Part shown: positions 62,319-64,000 of the stretch, piece by piece
Layout of the letters: every line of letters begins with the position of its first letter
Numbering within the stretch: position 1 is the first letter of the stretch
Source: Spirosoma oryzicola
GTDB lineage: Bacteria > Bacteroidota > Bacteroidia > Cytophagales > Spirosomataceae
Direction: 5' to 3'
Assembly (NCBI RefSeq): GCF_021233055.1
Contig: NZ_CP089538.1
Span: forward strand, 3,116,501-3,180,500
Length of the DNA: 64,000 nucleotides
Notes under the pieces: model-generated
What the model was told of the DNA's origin: nothing
Databases searched by the model: none
The model's input: the letters and a program-made list of their open reading frames with translations, nothing else
Made by a program: the position numbers and the translations under genes

Positions 62319-63284
62319 ATGGAAAAGGACACAAACAAAAAATTCTTTGCCAACATTGTCCCGATACTCAAGGACTCTTTTAACGGCTTTTTGGATGATC
62401 GCTGCCTGAAACTAAGCGCAGCTCTTGCCTACTATACGGTGTTTTCGCTGGCCCCGCTGCTGGTGTTGATTATTTCGCTGATCAGCGTTTTTCTCGGCCA
62501 GGAAGCTATTCAGGGGGAAATTTTTTCGCAACTCAACGGACTGGTGGGCAACGAAGCGGCCAAACAGATTCAGGATATGATCAAGAGTGTAGAGCTATCA
62601 GGCAAAACGAACACGGCCTTGGCTATCGGGATTGTCACATTGTTACTGGGTGCCACCAGTATTTTCGTAGAAATTCAAGATTCCGTCAATATGATCTGGC
62701 GGGTTAAGGCGAAACCAAAACGCGGCTGGTTAAAACTCGTCAAGGATCGTCTGCTTTCGTCGTCGTTAATCATCAGCTTGGGCTTCCTGCTCCTGGTATC
62801 GTTGATTGTCAACGGTCTTGTACTGGCCTTGAGTGGTTTCCTTACTCGCTACATTCCAGGTCTTGGCGTTTTCCTGATCAGTGCGATTAACCTGGCTATT
62901 AGCACCGGGGTCGTCGCAGTGCTCTTCGGCGTTATTTTCAAAGTATTACCCGACGCCAAAATTGCCTGGAAAGACGTGCGCTGGGGTGCGTTCTTTACGG
63001 CTTTGCTGTTCATGCTGGGTCGCTACCTCATCGGTCTGTACATCGAAACGACTAGTACTAGTTCGGCTTACGGAGCTGCCGGTTCGCTCATTGTTATCCT
63101 GACCTGGATCTACTACACGGCAGCCATCCTGTACTTTGGCGCGGAATTCACGCAGGCCTACGCAAACCACGTCGGCATTCGGATCGAACCGGCAGACTAT
63201 GCCGTGTACGTCGAGCAAACCGAACGGGAACGCACCGACGTTAAAAGTATTCCCGTTGAGCAGAAAGCGGCTTCAAGTCGTTAA
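62319..63284 (+). CDS. YihY/BrkB-family inner-membrane protein
   Basis: The 321-residue product (ATG 62319) has the family start FFANIVPILKDSFNGFLDDRCLKLSAALAYYTVFSLAPLL and six membrane segments: about 36-60, 110-130, 150-175, 190-215, 225-250 and 265-285. Conserved regions are LLLGATSIFVEIQDSVNMIW, VLPDAKIAWKDVRWGAFFTALLF, and SAYGAAGSLIVILTWIYYTAAILYFGAEFTQAYA. The function is unknown, although earlier names suggested RNase BN. The frame extends upstream to ATG 62124, but the added 65 residues have no family character. Confidence 0.93.
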   Translation: MEKDTNKKFFANIVPILKDSFNGFLDDRCLKLSAALAYYTVFSLAPLLVLIISLISVFLGQEAIQGEIFSQLNGLVGNEAAKQIQDMIKSVELSGKTNTALAIGIVTLLLGATSIFVEIQDSVNMIWRVKAKPKRGWLKLVKDRLLSSSLIISLGFLLLVSLIVNGLVLALSGFLTRYIPGLGVFLISAINLAISTGVVAVLFGVIFKVLPDAKIAWKDVRWGAFFTALLFMLGRYLIGLYIETTSTSSAYGAAGSLIVILTWIYYTAAILYFGAEFTQAYANHVGIRIEPADYAVYVEQTERERTDVKSIPVEQKAASSR

Positions 63285-63340
63285 TTCGACGTAAATAATG
63301 AATTTTATTCATTGATAGTCAATCAATTAATAGTCATTTT

Positions 63341-63380
63341 TGTGTCGTTTTTTGTCATCCCGAGGAACGACAAAAAATAA
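63341..63380. repeat. short repeat-like hairpin around gtcatcccgaggaacgac
   Basis: Arms ttttttgtc and gacaaaaaa enclose atcccgaggaac. The core tgtcatcccgaggaacga resembles an interspersed intergenic repeat seen in many Bacteroidota genomes. The truncated form here may be such a remnant. Confidence 0.4.
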
Positions 63381-63418
63381 CCATTATTCACGTTAATTCA
63401 GGGCGTTTTCTGTTGTTG

Positions 63419-63448
63419 ACAGCCTTTCGTTTGCAAACGAAAGGCTGT
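63419..63448. terminator. 30-bp perfect palindrome terminator between convergent genes
   Basis: Arms acagcctttcgttt (63419-63432) and aaacgaaaggctgt (63435-63448) with a two-base gc centre, followed by a T-run on the plus strand. It can end both the BrkB and the convergent hydrolase transcripts. Confidence 0.85.
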
Positions 63449-63463
63449 TTTTTTATGCGTTTT

Positions 63464-64000
63464 CTACCGTTGGGTGGCGGCCACAAACCGAAGCAAATCC
63501 TGATAGATGATGTTCTTCTTCCAGAACAACTGCGTGACCATCGCGATGTGTTTTTTGCGGGGCAACTCCGTGAACTCATACTTTACACCCACTTCCTTGA
63601 GCCGCTGACTGAACTTGCGGGCGCTCCGAGCAATACTTGGATACGTACGCTCCCCTACAAATAGCAGCATGGGCGGTGTACGGGCATCGACATGGTACAG
63701 AGCCGATACCGCCCGCCAGACCGCCGGGTCTTTTCCGAACGGAATGAGGTATTTTTCGTCGTCAGGGTATTCCATTTTTTGCAGGTAATCATACATATCG
63801 AGTCCCGCCGGATCATCGAGGATTGCCCCTTTGATGGGATTGCGATCCAAACCCAGTTTCGTAAAATACGCATCGTCGGTAGCGAGCAGGGCCGCCAGTC
63901 CGCCCCCCGCCGAATGTCCCATCACAAAAATCCGACCCGGATCACCACCGTATTCGGAGATGTGCTGCGCTGCCCAGCGAACCGCCCTGGCACAGTCGTC
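63464..64000 (-). CDS. alpha/beta hydrolase, 3' part (runs off window)
   Basis: The open frame extends to the right edge without a start. The visible 178 residues contain DDCARAVRWAAQHI, the nucleophile elbow GHSAGGGLAALLA, a lid region (KGAILDDPAGLDMYDYLQKM), a later Asp region in PPMLLFVGERTYP and the catalytic His in PRKKHIAMVTQLF. This is the carboxylesterase/lipase branch of the alpha/beta hydrolase fold (BD-FAE or acyl-protein esterase-like). The 5' end lies outside the window. Confidence 0.85.
   Translation of the reverse strand, partial: DDCARAVRWAAQHISEYGGDPGRIFVMGHSAGGGLAALLATDDAYFTKLGLDRNPIKGAILDDPAGLDMYDYLQKMEYPDDEKYLIPFGKDPAVWRAVSALYHVDARTPPMLLFVGERTYPSIARSARKFSQRLKEVGVKYEFTELPRKKHIAMVTQLFWKKNIIYQDLLRFVAATQR

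Overview
The window looks like chromosomal DNA of a free-living Bacteroidota bacterium of the order Cytophagales, most like Spirosoma and relatives. Supporting signs are a SusC/SusD pair with glycosidases, the LptE / TPR-like protein / SecG / GroES-GroEL neighbourhood, a split transketolase, LytTR signalling, a GapN-type dehydrogenase, ECF sigma factors with small membrane partners, and promoters of the Bacteroidetes TAnnTTTG type at several genes. Base composition is near 50% GC throughout. I see no rRNA, tRNA, CRISPR array, insertion sequence or prophage. The genus is an inference from gene content.

Positions 1-30,000 are mostly housekeeping: the tail of an LptE-like lipoprotein, secG, groES-groEL, a LolD-type ATPase, sucC, an M48 lipoprotein protease, a FAH-family enzyme, an M23 peptidase, a BCP peroxiredoxin, the two transketolase halves, an ECF sigma factor with two envelope partners, LiaF-like and PspC proteins, a TrpF-like protein without its catalytic residues, mnmA, a DinB/BstA-type protein, an agmatine deiminase relative, two large periplasmic peptidyl-prolyl isomerases (one with an OmpA-like segment) and a MoxR ATPase. 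Strong stem-loop terminators separate many of these units.

Positions 29,600-37,700 hold an orphan PotA/FbpC-type ATPase, a GapN-type dehydrogenase, and a tight minus-strand operon of a haem NO-binding (H-NOX) protein, a hybrid histidine kinase with its own HPt domain, and a LytTR response regulator. A lone ECF sigma gene follows on the other strand.

Positions 37,700-53,820 form one large minus-strand catabolic locus: SusC, SusD, GH20 hexosaminidase, GH29 fucosidase, a Tat-exported RidA, a Tat-exported SelA-like PLP enzyme, an exported COG3964-type amidohydrolase, then a cytoplasmic RidA, a D-threonine aldolase/D-serine dehydratase-like PLP enzyme and a membrane-dipeptidase-type hydrolase. 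A divergent DeoR-type regulator sits at its head, and the gap between it and susC carries two identical palindromes 21 bp apart, which are probable operators. Two PLP enzyme/RidA pairs, one exported and one cytoplasmic, suggest a pathway that strips and deaminates amino sugars or D-amino acids released from fucosylated, GlcNAc-containing material. This is the most interesting system in the window.

Positions 53,820-64,000 hold a 53-residue membrane protein, a candidate small RNA, a hypothetical protein, an isochorismatase-type hydrolase, a TetR repressor divergent from a complete RND efflux operon (adaptor, pump, outer-membrane factor), a BrkB/YihY membrane protein, and the 3' part of an alpha/beta hydrolase that runs off the window.
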